Shown piece after piece: positions 16,683 to 25,934 of a stretch of DNA of 48,135 nt. The position numbers and the translations under genes are program-made. The notes under the pieces are model-generated. The model did no database searches. It was not told where the DNA came from and saw only the letters and a list, made by a program, of their open reading frames with translations. This DNA is from Rhodothermales bacterium. GTDB taxonomy: Bacteria; Bacteroidota; Rhodothermia; Rhodothermales; VXPQ01. The stretch's first letter is position 1. Each line of letters begins with the position of its first letter. Where the stretch lies: assembly GCA_022825385.1 (NCBI GenBank), contig JAJDWX010000016.1, forward strand, positions 1 to 48,135, written 5' to 3'.

Positions 16683-18260
16683 ATGAAAGATTTCATGTCC
16701 CGCAGACCGCGACTGCTTACGGGAATTCTGGTGCTCACGCTCCTCCTTCCCTCATCCCTCGTGCTGCACGGCTGCACGGACCTCGGCGAGGATACGTTCG
16801 GCATCGTTACGCCGGATCAGTTCTACGAGACGGACGAGCAGATCATTTCGGCGCTTGCCCCGGTGTACTCCCTGTTCCGGGCCTTGCTTTGGAATTATCA
16901 TAACCTGAGCCAGGTCAGCTCCGACGAAACGCTGGTGCCCACCCGCGGCTCTGACTGGTTCGACGGCGGACGCTGGCTGTCGATCCACCGGCATACCTGG
17001 GATCCCGGCCTTTCCGACCTGAACGGCGCATGGATCGAATCGTACACGGGGATTGCCCGGGCGAACGGCTTGCTCCAGATTCTGGAAGAAGCCGGCAATA
17101 CGGACGCCGCGCTTAACGCCGAAATTCGTTCCCTCCGGGCTTTTTATTACTTCCTGCTTCTGGACCTGTTCGGCAATGTGCCCATCGTGGGCGACGACGA
17201 ATTCGTGATCGACGCGGACAATCCGCCCCCCACCCAGTCCCGCGCCGAAGTGTACGCTTTCGTGGTAAGCGAATTGTCGTCGGCCGTAGGGGATTTGCCC
17301 GCCCAGTGGAGCGGCTCGAATCGGGGACGCATTACGAAAGGCGCTGCCAACGCCATGCTGGCGACGTTGTACCTGAACGGCAACGTGTTCACCAAAACCA
17401 GTTCCGATATCAACGCGTCTGGTCCGAACCCGTGCAGCCAGGCCGATTGCCAGAATGCGATCAATGCGGCGGACGCGGTGATCAACTCGGGTCTGTACAG
17501 CTTGCTTACCGATTTCCATGGGAATTTTGCGGTAGAAAACGCAAATTCCTCCGAATTCGTGATGGAAGTGCAGCATCTGAACCAGCCGGGCCTGGGCATG
17601 ACCTTCCCCATGCGCGCCTTGCATTACAATCAGGGTACGCCCAGCCCCTGGAACGGCTTTTCGACGCTTGCCCATGTGTATAATGCGTTCGACGACGCCG
17701 ATGCGCGAAAGGATATTTTCCTGATCGGTCGGGCCGTGAATTACGAGACGGGCGAAGAGGTGAACGACCGGCAGGACAACCCGCTCATTTTCACGCCGGA
17801 AATCAACAACGTGGAAGACGCTACGGAAGGCGAGGGCATTCGCATTCTGAAATTCCCCTTTGACGTGGACAATGCCGGCGGCGATATGTCGAACGACTAT
17901 GCCTGGTGGCGTTTGTCCGAAATGTATCTGATCAAGGCCGAGGCGCTGAACGAAATGAACGGCCCGAGTCAGGAAGTCGTCGATCTGATCAACCTGGTGC
18001 GCGCGCGCGCCTTCGACCCGGACAAGCCCATTGCGCTGAGCGATTTCTCGACCAAGGAGGCCATGCGCGACCGGATCATGAACGAACGGCTTTTCGAGCT
18101 GACGTACGAAGCGCGCCGCAGGCAAGACTTGATCCGCGCGGGCGAGTTCACGTCTCCCTGGGATTTCAAGGAGCGGCTTGAAGGGCACCTTGTGCTTTTC
18201 CCGATTCCGCAGACCCAGCTCGACGCGAACCCGAATCTGACGCAGAATCCGGGGTACTGA
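16683..18260 (+). CDS. SusD/RagB-like outer-membrane glycan-binding lipoprotein
   Basis: This is the surface lipoprotein lid of the SusC transporter, binding oligosaccharides by a TPR-rich fold. The 525-residue protein has a lipoprotein signal with LHGC (Cys31) and the family markers FYETDEQI, RSLRAFYYFLLLDLFGNVPIV, KGAANAMLATLYLN, a C-terminal WWRLSEMYLIKAEALNE, and the NERLFELTYEARRRQDLIR block near the end. Either Met1 or Met5 could start the signal peptide. It lies directly after SusC and is followed by a clear hairpin terminator, so it ends the operon. Confidence 0.95.
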   Translation: MKDFMSRRPRLLTGILVLTLLLPSSLVLHGCTDLGEDTFGIVTPDQFYETDEQIISALAPVYSLFRALLWNYHNLSQVSSDETLVPTRGSDWFDGGRWLSIHRHTWDPGLSDLNGAWIESYTGIARANGLLQILEEAGNTDAALNAEIRSLRAFYYFLLLDLFGNVPIVGDDEFVIDADNPPPTQSRAEVYAFVVSELSSAVGDLPAQWSGSNRGRITKGAANAMLATLYLNGNVFTKTSSDINASGPNPCSQADCQNAINAADAVINSGLYSLLTDFHGNFAVENANSSEFVMEVQHLNQPGLGMTFPMRALHYNQGTPSPWNGFSTLAHVYNAFDDADARKDIFLIGRAVNYETGEEVNDRQDNPLIFTPEINNVEDATEGEGIRILKFPFDVDNAGGDMSNDYAWWRLSEMYLIKAEALNEMNGPSQEVVDLINLVRARAFDPDKPIALSDFSTKEAMRDRIMNERLFELTYEARRRQDLIRAGEFTSPWDFKERLEGHLVLFPIPQTQLDANPNLTQNPGY

Positions 18261-18290
18261 TCGCTGCGACGGCAAAAAGAATCGCTATGC

Positions 18291-18334
18291 AAAGCCCGCC
18301 TGGACATGGTTCCGGGTGGGCTTTCGCATTTTTT
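18291..18334 (+). terminator. Rho-independent terminator after SusD
   Basis: A stem aaagcccgcc (18291-18300) pairs with ggtgggcttt (18315-18324) with one G:U-type mismatch and a 14-base loop. It is followed by a T-rich stretch ending in six T (18329-18334), which is also the left edge of the first long hairpin repeat. It is placed 30 bases after the SusD stop. Confidence 0.8.
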
Positions 18335-18485
18335 GGGCCTTGTGGCGCGGATTTGCACGAACCATAAACGTGCGGCAGGCTACGAGGGAGCAGGCGAGCC
18401 CGGGCCCTATGTTTCGTTCAAATCCGCGCCACAAGGCCCTTTGTCTACACTGAATTTTCGGGCGGAGAATGCCTCTTCAGAAGGG
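18329..18485. repeat. Long hairpin repeat, copy 1
   Basis: The unit begins with six T, then an arm of about 32 bases (from gggccttgtggcgcgg at 18335) that is repeated inverted at about 18407-18438 with only two mismatches. Between them is a loop of about 40 bases containing cgagcccgggccc. A tail (tgaattttcgggcg) is also shared. The second copy begins 212 bases later, with one difference across the first ~107 bases. It resembles a REP/MITE-like element or a structured RNA. No open frame of interest lies inside. Confidence 0.85.
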
Positions 18486-18487
18486 TC

Positions 18488-18534
18488 GGTTAAAATAATA
18501 AGGCATCAAGATTTCGAGGTTAAATAATTAAGGC
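18488..18534. promoter_or_regulatory. Two direct A/T-rich motifs between the hairpin repeats
   Basis: ggttaaaataataaggc (18488-18504) and ggttaaataattaaggc (18518-18534) are near-identical 17-mers, 30 bases apart centre to centre (about three helical turns). The same motif occurs as an inverted pair at 29598-29641 upstream of the GH16 gene. The spacing and recurrence suggest a protein-binding site, but no regulator is encoded in the window. Confidence 0.5.
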
Positions 18535-18540
18535 GAGTCT

Positions 18541-18697
18541 TTTTTTGGGCCTTGTGGCGCGGATTTGCACGAACCATAAACGTGTGGCAGGCTACGAGGG
18601 AGCAGGCGAGCCCGGGCCCTATGTTTCGTTCAAATCCGCGCCACAAGCCCCGCGGTCCATCTTGAATTTTCGGGCGTAGAATGCTTCTTTGGAAGGC
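18541..18697. repeat. Long hairpin repeat, copy 2
   Basis: Second copy of the unit at 18329, in the same orientation. The arms and loop match copy 1 at all but one base through about 18647. The base of the right arm then differs (ccccgcgg instead of gcccttt), and the tail remains about 80% alike. Even this copy can fold into a stem of about 30 base pairs. It ends about 100 bases before the plug-lipoprotein gene. Confidence 0.85.
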
Positions 18698-18799
18698 GCG
18701 TCCCAGGCGCTTGATTATTTTTAGACAAACCTTATGCGTTTTGCAACGTCTCACTGGTACCGTATGGCAAGGGCTTTGCATCATAGAGGAGGCAAGATT

Positions 18800-19261
18800 A
18801 TGGCACAGGGTACAAAGGGCACCAACGCAGCGTACGCGCTGCTTGCGGCGGGCGCGCTGATTCTGGGCGGATGCGCGGGTTCTGGAAGCGCGCAAGGCGG
18901 CGGAGCGCTCGGCGATTCCGAAACAGAAGCGTCTACCGGGGCCGTGGCTACGCTGGACGTTTCCGAACTGCTGGAGCAGAATCCGACGGCGACCATCGCC
19001 GAGTTGATCCAGGGGCGCGTGGCGGGCGTACATGTGGTTGGCGGGCGCATCACGATTCGAGGCGTGAACTCGATTCAGGGCAACAACGAACCCCTCATTG
19101 TGCTGGACGGCATTCCGCTTGCCGTCGATCCGTTCTCGTCGCACATCAATGCGCGCGACATTCAGTCAATCAATGTGCTCAAGGATGCGGCGTCCACTGC
19201 CATCTACGGATCGCGCGGAGCGAACGGGGTGATCGAGATCAAAACGAAAAAAGGCAGGTAG
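18800..19261 (+). CDS. Stand-alone TonB-plug-domain lipoprotein
   Basis: This 153-residue lipoprotein has signal [13 protein letters not shown] (Cys25), a Gly/Ser/acidic linker, then a SusC-type plug domain from about residue 50 to the end ([49 protein letters not shown]). It stops at KTKKGR, exactly where a transporter would enter its first barrel strand, so there is no barrel. An excellent Shine-Dalgarno GAGGAGG (18786-18792) sits 7 bases before the ATG. The frame runs back to 18734 but without a signal at the N-terminus. The role is unknown: a decoy or accessory plug interacting with TonB or SusD, or a relic. The intact lipoprotein signal and strong ribosome site argue against a plain relic. 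Confidence 0.85.
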   Translation: MAQGTKGTNAAYALLAAGALILGGCAGSGSAQGGGALGDSETEASTGAVATLDVSELLEQNPTATIAELIQGRVAGVHVVGGRITIRGVNSIQGNNEPLIVLDGIPLAVDPFSSHINARDIQSINVLKDAASTAIYGSRGANGVIEIKTKKGR

Positions 19262-19283
19262 CCAAAAGGCGCCGCGCGCTACC
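19257..19283. terminator. Possible bidirectional terminator between convergent genes
   Basis: ggtagc (19257-19262) and gctacc (19278-19283) form a perfect short stem spanning the two convergent stop codons, with A-rich and T-rich flanks on the respective sides. The stem is short, so this is tentative. Confidence 0.4.
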
Positions 19284-20160
19284 TTCTTCGGGCGAGGCAT
19301 TGCGCTCTTCTCCCGCCCAGCAGCACGACCAGGCCCGGCCACGGACGCTCCCACCGGATGGCGCCGCCCAGAAAACCCATGCCGTTCCGGACCTGGTCGG
19401 TAAGATCGGGGTCGGCCAGCATTTCGTCGTCGAGGCGAAAGAAATCCGGCCAGTCCGAGGTGCCGCCGCCTGCAATGACCGTAGCGCTCAGCGCCTGCGG
19501 GCAGCTGCCGGGAAAACGCGCCGCGATGTCTCCGTACGCGTCGAATACGAGGGCCAGGCGATCCTCGCCGCTGGCGCGCGTCTGGTCTACATAGGACAGC
19601 GTGATCGGCTCGCTCGCGCCGCCTTCCGCTGTGCGCACCGTGTAGACGATGCGCAAATCGACCAGTTTTTCGATGCCGCGCAGCCCGATGTTTTGCAGGC
19701 GCGGCGGGGGCAGGGGCGAAAACGGAATCAGGTTTGTCCGAAGGTCCGGGTCGGGAAAGGCGGCAGGCATGCGTACGGTCGCCGAACTGCTTGCGCCGTC
19801 TGATCGGGTGACGGTGAAAAGATAGCGTCCGCCCGCCTGTACGGCCTCCTTCGACCAGAAGACATGCCCCACGCTGCCATTGGAGAACCGGAAAAGCGAA
19901 TCCCGCCACCTTGTGGTTTCGCCGGTTTCGAGATTTTGCAGCGCGACGGCGGCGTCCAATGGGTCCGCAGCGGGCGTTACGACCTGGCGCAAGGCCGCGA
20001 CGGCGACGAACTGGGTGTCGGCGGCGGCGTCCAGGTATCCATAGATCGAGAAATGCCGTTCGTTTTCCTGAAAAGGATCGAAGGTTTCGGCGCAGCCCCC
20101 GAAGAGCAGTCCCCCGGCAAGGCACAGGGCAGGCAAGCATGTTCGGAACGTCGCAGGCAT
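19279..20160 (-). CDS. DUF4249-type lipoprotein, partner of TonB receptor
   Basis: This is a 293-residue envelope lipoprotein (signal ending LLFGGC, Cys23). The opening HFSIYGYLDAAADTQFVAV followed by a beta-rich domain (ALQNLETGETTRW, YLFTVTRSDG, VRMPAAFPDPD) matches the DUF4249 family, which habitually follows TonB receptors in Bacteroidota. Its function is undefined, probably ligand binding next to the receptor. The ATG overlaps the receptor's TAA by one base (TAATG), showing coupling. The open frame to 20490 was rejected because the extension overlaps the receptor gene and precedes the signal. Confidence 0.75.
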   Translation of the reverse strand: MPATFRTCLPALCLAGGLLFGGCAETFDPFQENERHFSIYGYLDAAADTQFVAVAALRQVVTPAADPLDAAVALQNLETGETTRWRDSLFRFSNGSVGHVFWSKEAVQAGGRYLFTVTRSDGASSSATVRMPAAFPDPDLRTNLIPFSPLPPPRLQNIGLRGIEKLVDLRIVYTVRTAEGGASEPITLSYVDQTRASGEDRLALVFDAYGDIAARFPGSCPQALSATVIAGGGTSDWPDFFRLDDEMLADPDLTDQVRNGMGFLGGAIRWERPWPGLVVLLGGRRAQCLARRR

Positions 20161-22436
20161 TACGGCCACTCGATTTGCAGGGCGATGAACGGGACAATGG
20201 GCAATTGATTGACGCGACGTACGCGAAACACGTCGAAATAGAACAGGTTGGTTCGATCGTACGCATTGATGGCGCCGGCCTGTATGCTTAGCGGCGCGCC
20301 TGCGACGACGAAGCGGCGTTCGAGCGACAGGTCCAGCCGGTGGTACGCGGGCAGGCGTCCGTTCCATGGGCGCTCGAAGAGTACGCGCGGGCGGCGGGCC
20401 GCTTCGCGCACGTCCACCAGCGTACGCAGGGCCAGGACGTCGTCGAAGCCCAGTACGCGGGTAAAGGGGAGCCCGGAACCGAATTGCCACCGTACGCTTG
20501 CGGCGAATTTGCGTCGTTCCGCGCCCAGCACGACGCTTACCTGATGACGCCGGTCGTGCGGCGGGCTATAGCGCGCGATGGTTTCGCCGAACCAGGTCCC
20601 GAAACTGCCGTCGGTTGCGCGGTACGAGGTATTCGCCAGGCCGTAGCCTGCATATCCGTACAGGGCCCCGCGCTGGAACTCCACGCGGAGGTCCGCGCCG
20701 TAGACCCGTCCGTCGGCCAGCGTGAGCGGCGTAGTGAAGCGGGCGATGGCGCTGAGAATGGGCACGGGGATGTCGCGCAGGCGCTTGTAGTACCCTTCTG
20801 CGGCCAGGCGAAGCGTTGCGCCGATCTGTTGCTCCACGCCGACGAGCAGATGCACTGCCTGCGCTTGCGCGCCTCGGACGGGGGCGGGGACCCAGGCTGT
20901 GAACACGGAACCGGCGTCTCGTTCGTCGTTGACGCCGGTCACGGTCTGTCGGTATGCGCCCAGCGCGCCATGGAACGCGCGATGCGCCCGTTGTCGCCAG
21001 GAGACGCGCAGACGAGGTTCCAGCACGGGTTTGTACGGCTCGGGGTACAAGGTGGCGGAGAGGCCGGGGGTAACGGACAGGTTTGCGCCCGGGGTGGTTT
21101 CCAGCTCTGCGTACGCCCCGACGGCGATGAGCAGGTCTTCGCCCGCGCGCAGGTTCTGGAACTGTTCGCCCAGCGTATATTTCAGCCAGTTGGCCCGGGC
21201 AAAGACCCCCGCGCGCAGCGGCCTGCCCCGCCAGGGCGCGGTCAGGTTGATTTTTGTGTTGATCTCCAGCGCGTCGGAGTCGCGTTCGGACCGCATGGAC
21301 TGTTCCACGGCGTTGTTGAAATACGAGGCCCCGCCCACCAGTTCGAGCATGGAGGAGGTATTGGCCGGAAAGGCGATGCAGCGCCCGCCCGCGACCGTGT
21401 TGCTCCATCGAAAAATATCCCCCGGATTCGCCTGGTCCACATCAATGGCGCCTCGGTCGAAGGTGTGCAGGGCCGACAAACTGCACCGACTCTGCGCGCC
21501 TCCCGACGACGTGAGCTTCAAAAACACGTCCCCGAAGCGCAAGGGCAGGGATTGCCCCAGAAAGGTTGGCGCGGCGCGTTCGATGACGGACAGGCGGGCC
21601 GAGCCGAGAAAGGAAAGCGCCTCTTTGCGCAGGGGGCCTTCGACGCGCAGGCTGGCCAGGAATGGACTTGCGGAGGCCGCCGCGGCGAAGCGTTGCGTGT
21701 TGCCGTCGCGCATGGTTACGTCTACGACGGAAGAAATGCGTCCGTTGTAGCGGGCGCCGAACCCGCCCGCGTAAAAATCGGCGGTGGACACCAGGTCGTG
21801 CGGAAACGCCGAAAAGAATCCAACGATGTGGAAGGGTTGCCAGACCGGCAATCCATCCATCAGCACGAGGTTCTGCGCGGGCGTGCCGCCTCGCACGAAC
21901 AGTTGCCCGCCCCGATCTCCAAGCGCCACGACGCCCGGCAGGCTTTGCAGCCAGGACGCCAGATCGCCGCCGGCGTCGGGCGCGGGAATGCGGCGGATGC
22001 CTGCGGAGCGAACCGTTTGCAAACCGGCCCGCACCCGCCCCGCTCCGCTTTCGGCGCCAATGATCACTTCGTCCAGCGCGGTCGAGCCGGGCGCCAGCGC
22101 GATATGGCGCGTTACGATCGCGCCCGCCTCGACGATCAGCGTATCCTCATGCGTTGCAAAGCCGATAAAACTTGCCTGGAGGCGGTACGCGCCAGCGGCC
22201 AGTCCGGCGATAAGGTAAAAGCCGTCCTGATTCGCCGCGCTTCCCCGCAGGGTTCCCGTGCTGTCCCGGAGCAGCACGTTGGCTCCGGGCAGGGGCAATC
22301 CGTTCGAAGCGTCCGTAACCACGCCCCGCGCGACCGCTGCGCCCGCCCGGCCATCCTGCGCTTGCGCCCCGGCCGTTCCGCCGCCAGACGCCCAGATCAA
22401 CGCCGCCATTGCACAAATCCGGAACAACCGTGTCAT
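20160..22436 (-). CDS. TonB-dependent receptor with carboxypeptidase-regulatory-like domain
   Basis: This 758-residue outer-membrane receptor has a signal peptide ending near GTAGAQAQ, a CarboxypepD_reg-like domain at about residues 35-115 (ARGVVTDASNGLPLPGANV, FIGFATHEDTL), a plug domain at about 150-250 (SLPGVVALGDRGGQLFVRGG, LVLMDGLPVW, FYAGGFGARYNGRISSVV) and a barrel ending FIALQIEW. It is shorter than SusC and lacks a SusD partner. A DUF4249-type lipoprotein follows instead. This architecture is used for substrates other than large glycans, and the ligand is unknown. The start is at a 153-base divergent promoter region shared with the UnbV lipoprotein genes. Confidence 0.92.
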   Translation of the reverse strand: MTRLFRICAMAALIWASGGGTAGAQAQDGRAGAAVARGVVTDASNGLPLPGANVLLRDSTGTLRGSAANQDGFYLIAGLAAGAYRLQASFIGFATHEDTLIVEAGAIVTRHIALAPGSTALDEVIIGAESGAGRVRAGLQTVRSAGIRRIPAPDAGGDLASWLQSLPGVVALGDRGGQLFVRGGTPAQNLVLMDGLPVWQPFHIVGFFSAFPHDLVSTADFYAGGFGARYNGRISSVVDVTMRDGNTQRFAAAASASPFLASLRVEGPLRKEALSFLGSARLSVIERAAPTFLGQSLPLRFGDVFLKLTSSGGAQSRCSLSALHTFDRGAIDVDQANPGDIFRWSNTVAGGRCIAFPANTSSMLELVGGASYFNNAVEQSMRSERDSDALEINTKINLTAPWRGRPLRAGVFARANWLKYTLGEQFQNLRAGEDLLIAVGAYAELETTPGANLSVTPGLSATLYPEPYKPVLEPRLRVSWRQRAHRAFHGALGAYRQTVTGVNDERDAGSVFTAWVPAPVRGAQAQAVHLLVGVEQQIGATLRLAAEGYYKRLRDIPVPILSAIARFTTPLTLADGRVYGADLRVEFQRGALYGYAGYGLANTSYRATDGSFGTWFGETIARYSPPHDRRHQVSVVLGAERRKFAASVRWQFGSGLPFTRVLGFDDVLALRTLVDVREAARRPRVLFERPWNGRLPAYHRLDLSLERRFVVAGAPLSIQAGAINAYDRTNLFYFDVFRVRRVNQLPIVPFIALQIEWP

Positions 22437-22494
22437 ATTTCCGCGAAGCGTATGAATTGCAGGGCGATTCGTATTTTAAACACAACGGAATGTA

Positions 22495-22525
22495 CGTTAC
22501 GGTGTTACAGAATAGTTTCGTAACG
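22495..22525. promoter_or_regulatory. Small dyad in divergent promoter region
   Basis: cgttacg (22495-22501) faces cgtaacg (22519-22525), a perfect 7-base dyad with a 17-base spacer in the 153-base gap between the divergent TonB receptor and UnbV lipoprotein starts. It could be an operator serving both. Chance cannot be excluded for arms this short. Confidence 0.35.
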
Positions 22526-22589
22526 AAGGCCGGGCGGGACGTTTTTTGCGTACGCGTTCCGAACGGGAATTATTCAGCGCATCCTGTAT

Positions 22590-25500
22590 ATGGCGAAATA
22601 CATCCACGGACCGGCGCGCGCCGCGCTTTTTCTGGTTCTCCTTGTCGCCGGCGGCTTTTTCGCCGGGTGTGCCGGCCCGCAGGAACCGCCTCCGGGCGAT
22701 CGTCTTTTCACGCTGCTTCCTTCTTCCTGGACCGGCGTCCGTTTCGAAAATCGTCTCCGGCCCACCGAGTCGTTCAATGTGTTCACCTATCGCAATTATT
22801 TCAACGGCGGCGGGGTGGGCATTGCCGACCTGAACGGGGATGGATTGCGCGACCTGGTGCTGACCGCGAATCAGGCCCCGGATCGATTGTACCTGAACAA
22901 GGGGGCGCTCCGGTTCGAAGACGCGACGAGCCGGGCCGGACTGGAAAGCGGGCGCGGCTGGTCCACCGGCGTGAGCATCGCGGACGTGAACGGAGACGGG
23001 TTGCCGGATATTTATATTTGCCGATCAGGCAGCGCCGCCGGAACGGATCGGGCGAATTTGTTATTCGTCCATACGGGATCGGACGAAGCGGGGGTACCCC
23101 GTTTCGAGGAACGGGCGGCGGACTACGGCCTCGACGATACGGGATTTTCCGTCCATGCGGCGTTTCTGGATTATGACCGGGACGGGGACCTCGATATGTA
23201 CCTTGTCAACAATTCGCCGCGCGAAGTGAGCAGTTTCGGCTTGCAAAACATACGCGACAGCCGCCATGAGGGCGGAGGGGACAAATTGTACCGGAACGAA
23301 GGGGACGTTTTCGTGGACGCAAGCGCCGAAGCAGGCATCTACGGGAGCGAAATCGCTTTCGGGCTGGACGTCGTGGCCAGCGATTTCGACGCGGACGGGT
23401 GGCTTGATTTGTATGTTTCCAACGATTTTTTCGAGCGCGATTATTTCTACCGGAATAACGGGGACGGGACGTTCGCCGAAGCGCTGGAAACGCATTTTCC
23501 GCACGTCAGTCTTTCCTCCATGGGCAACGACGCCGCCGACATGGACAACGACGGCCGGACGGATTTGTACGTTACGGACATGCTCCCGCAGGACGAGTAT
23601 CGGCTCAAGACCACTGGAAGCCACGAATCCTGGGATATATATCAGGACAAGGTCGCGCGCGGATTTTATCATCAGTTCACCCGCAACACGTTGCAGCGCA
23701 ACCTGGGCGTCGGCGCGTTCAGCGATATTGCGCCGATGGCGGGCGTGGAGGCCACCGACTGGAGTTGGAGCGCGCTTCTCGTCGATCTGGATATGGATGG
23801 GCAAAAGGACATTCTGGTTACCAACGGGGTGTACCGGGACGTGATCGATCAGGATTTCATGGCGTTCTTCGCCGGGGAAATACAGCGCATGGCGCGCGAA
23901 CGCGCCGACAAGCTCGACTATCTCGAATTGCTGGAGCGCATGCCCTCGGAGCCGATCCCCAATGTGGCTTTTCGGGGGAATGGGGACCGTACGTTTACCG
24001 ACAAGACGGCGGAATGGGGGCTCGACGCGCCTGCTTTTTCCAATGGCGCGGCGTATGGCGACCTGGATAACGACGGCGATCCGGATCTGGTGATCAACAA
24101 TATCGACGAAGAGGTTTTCCTATACCGGAACGAGGCGGACACGCTGCATGCGCATCGTTTTTTACAGGTCGCGCTTGCGGGCGAGGGGGCCAACCGCTTT
24201 GGCGTGGGGGCCCGCGTCATCGTATGGCAAGGAGCCGTCCCGCTCGTGCAGGAGCAGATGCCGTCCCGCGGATTCCAGTCCACGGTAGACCACATACTGA
24301 CCTTTGGGCTCGGGACAGGCCCCGTCGATTCGGTGGAAGCGCGGTGGCCGGACGGCAGGCGGCAGGTTCTCGAACGGCCTGCGATAAACAGCGTACTGAC
24401 CTTGCGACAGGCGGAGGCGGGCGCCGCGTCATCCGATGCGTTCCTGCATGCGCCACCGGAATCGTCGCCGCGTTTTGCGGACGCGACGCAGGCGTCCGGC
24501 CTGGCGTTCGCGCATGTGGAAAACGAGTTCGTTGATTTCGAGCGAGAGCCGCTGCCGCTGCGCATGCTTTCCACCGAAGGCCCGCGCCTTGCCGTGGGCG
24601 ACGTGGACGGAGACGGACTGGACGATGTGTATGTGGGTGGCGCCAAGGGTTCGCCGGGAGGGCTGTTCCGGCAGCGGCCCGGCGGGCGTTTCGAGGCGCT
24701 GGATACCGCGCCGTTCGTCGCCGACGCCCTGTCCGAAGACGTCGATGCGGCCTTTTTCGATGCGGACGGGGACGGCGACCGCGATTTGTACGTAGCGAGC
24801 GGCGGCAGCGAATATTCGGAGCTGGCCCCGGCGCTGCGGGATCGTTTGTATCTGAACGACGGCGCCGGGCGGTTCGCCAAAGCGCCCGCCGCCCTGCCCT
24901 CCCTGTACGCGAGCAGTGCCTGCGTGGCCCCCGCCGACTACGACGGTGACGGCGACCTGGACTTGTTCGTGGGCGCGCGTTCCATTCCGTGGCAATACGG
25001 GCTTGCTCCTGCCAGCGCGCTTCTCCGTAACGATGGGCGGGGGCGTTTTACCGACGTAACCGAGGAGGCGGCGCCTGCCTTGCGGCGTATCGGCATGGTT
25101 ACGGACGCAGCCTGGTTCGACGCCAACGCCGACGCCCGTCCGGACCTGGTCGTCGTGGGGGAATGGATGCCCGTCGCCCTGTTTTTGAACGAAGGGACGC
25201 TCGTTCCGCAATCGGACAACGGCCTGGACAGCAGCCACGGCTGGTGGAATCGCCTGCTGGTCGAGGATATGGATGGGGACGGCGATATGGATTTCGTGGT
25301 CGGCAACCTCGGCCTCAACACGCCGCTGCATGCTTCGGAAGCGGAGCCGCTCACGATGCACGTAAACGATTTTGACCGGAACGGACGCATCGACCAGGTT
25401 ATTTCCCTGTACCGGAACGGGACGCGGTATCCGATGGCGCTTCGGCAGGACCTTTTCCGGCAACTTCCGATGCTGGCGCAGCGTTTCCCCCGTTTTGCGG

Positions 25501-25934
25501 ATTACGCCGGTACGCCGCTCGAAGACGTATTTACCCCCGAGGAGCTGGCCTCCTCCGTCGCGCGCCATGCCTATACGCTGGCCACCTCGTATGTCGAAAA
25601 CCTTGGCGACGGCGGGTTCGCTGTGCGCCCCTTGCCGTTCGAGGCGCAACGCACGCCGATCTATGCGCTCGTTGCCGGAGACTTCGACGAAGACGGCGCC
25701 CGCGATCTCTTGCTGGCCGGGAATTTCCATGCGGCCAGGCCCGAACTCGGACGGATGGATGCGGGCTATGGCCTGTTTCTGCGCGGGGACGGCGCAGGCG
25801 CGTTTTCGCCCGTTCCCATGGCGGACAGCGGTTTTCGCGCGCCGGGCCAGGCGCGAGACATGGCGCTGGCGGGGGAGGGGCTTGTCGCGATCGCCTTCAA
25901 CGACGGTCCCGTGCAACTGATTTCGATACGGTGA
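22590..25934 (+). CDS. FG-GAP/VCBS and ASPIC/UnbV repeat lipoprotein (1)
   Basis: This is a 1114-residue surface lipoprotein (signal ending FFAGC, Cys27). It carries many calcium-binding FG-GAP/VCBS blades of the type DLNGDGLRD, DVNGDGLPD, DNDGRTD and DMDGDGDMD in two sets, expected to fold as beta-propellers. Between them is an ASPIC/UnbV domain (GVGARVIVWQGAVP, LTFGLGTGPVDSVEARWPDG) at about 530-600. Such proteins occur in SusCD-type operons and are presumed glycan or protein binders. No enzymatic role is known. Its stop overlaps the start of a paralogue by one base. Confidence 0.9.
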   Translation: MAKYIHGPARAALFLVLLVAGGFFAGCAGPQEPPPGDRLFTLLPSSWTGVRFENRLRPTESFNVFTYRNYFNGGGVGIADLNGDGLRDLVLTANQAPDRLYLNKGALRFEDATSRAGLESGRGWSTGVSIADVNGDGLPDIYICRSGSAAGTDRANLLFVHTGSDEAGVPRFEERAADYGLDDTGFSVHAAFLDYDRDGDLDMYLVNNSPREVSSFGLQNIRDSRHEGGGDKLYRNEGDVFVDASAEAGIYGSEIAFGLDVVASDFDADGWLDLYVSNDFFERDYFYRNNGDGTFAEALETHFPHVSLSSMGNDAADMDNDGRTDLYVTDMLPQDEYRLKTTGSHESWDIYQDKVARGFYHQFTRNTLQRNLGVGAFSDIAPMAGVEATDWSWSALLVDLDMDGQKDILVTNGVYRDVIDQDFMAFFAGEIQRMARERADKLDYLELLERMPSEPIPNVAFRGNGDRTFTDKTAEWGLDAPAFSNGAAYGDLDNDGDPDLVINNIDEEVFLYRNEADTLHAHRFLQVALAGEGANRFGVGARVIVWQGAVPLVQEQMPSRGFQSTVDHILTFGLGTGPVDSVEARWPDGRRQVLERPAINSVLTLRQAEAGAASSDAFLHAPPESSPRFADATQASGLAFAHVENEFVDFEREPLPLRMLSTEGPRLAVGDVDGDGLDDVYVGGAKGSPGGLFRQRPGGRFEALDTAPFVADALSEDVDAAFFDADGDGDRDLYVASGGSEYSELAPALRDRLYLNDGAGRFAKAPAALPSLYASSACVAPADYDGDGDLDLFVGARSIPWQYGLAPASALLRNDGRGRFTDVTEEAAPALRRIGMVTDAAWFDANADARPDLVVVGEWMPVALFLNEGTLVPQSDNGLDSSHGWWNRLLVEDMDGDGDMDFVVGNLGLNTPLHASEAEPLTMHVNDFDRNGRIDQVISLYRNGTRYPMALRQDLFRQLPMLAQRFPRFADYAGTPLEDVFTPEELASSVARHAYTLATSYVENLGDGGFAVRPLPFEAQRTPIYALVAGDFDEDGARDLLLAGNFHAARPELGRMDAGYGLFLRGDGAGAFSPVPMADSGFRAPGQARDMALAGEGLVAIAFNDGPVQLISIR

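Noticed and set aside
18329-18697. CRISPR-like array from repeated hairpins
   Set aside because: Only two units, each about 155 bases with internal long dyads and a 212-base period. No short repeats with unique spacers and no cas gene.
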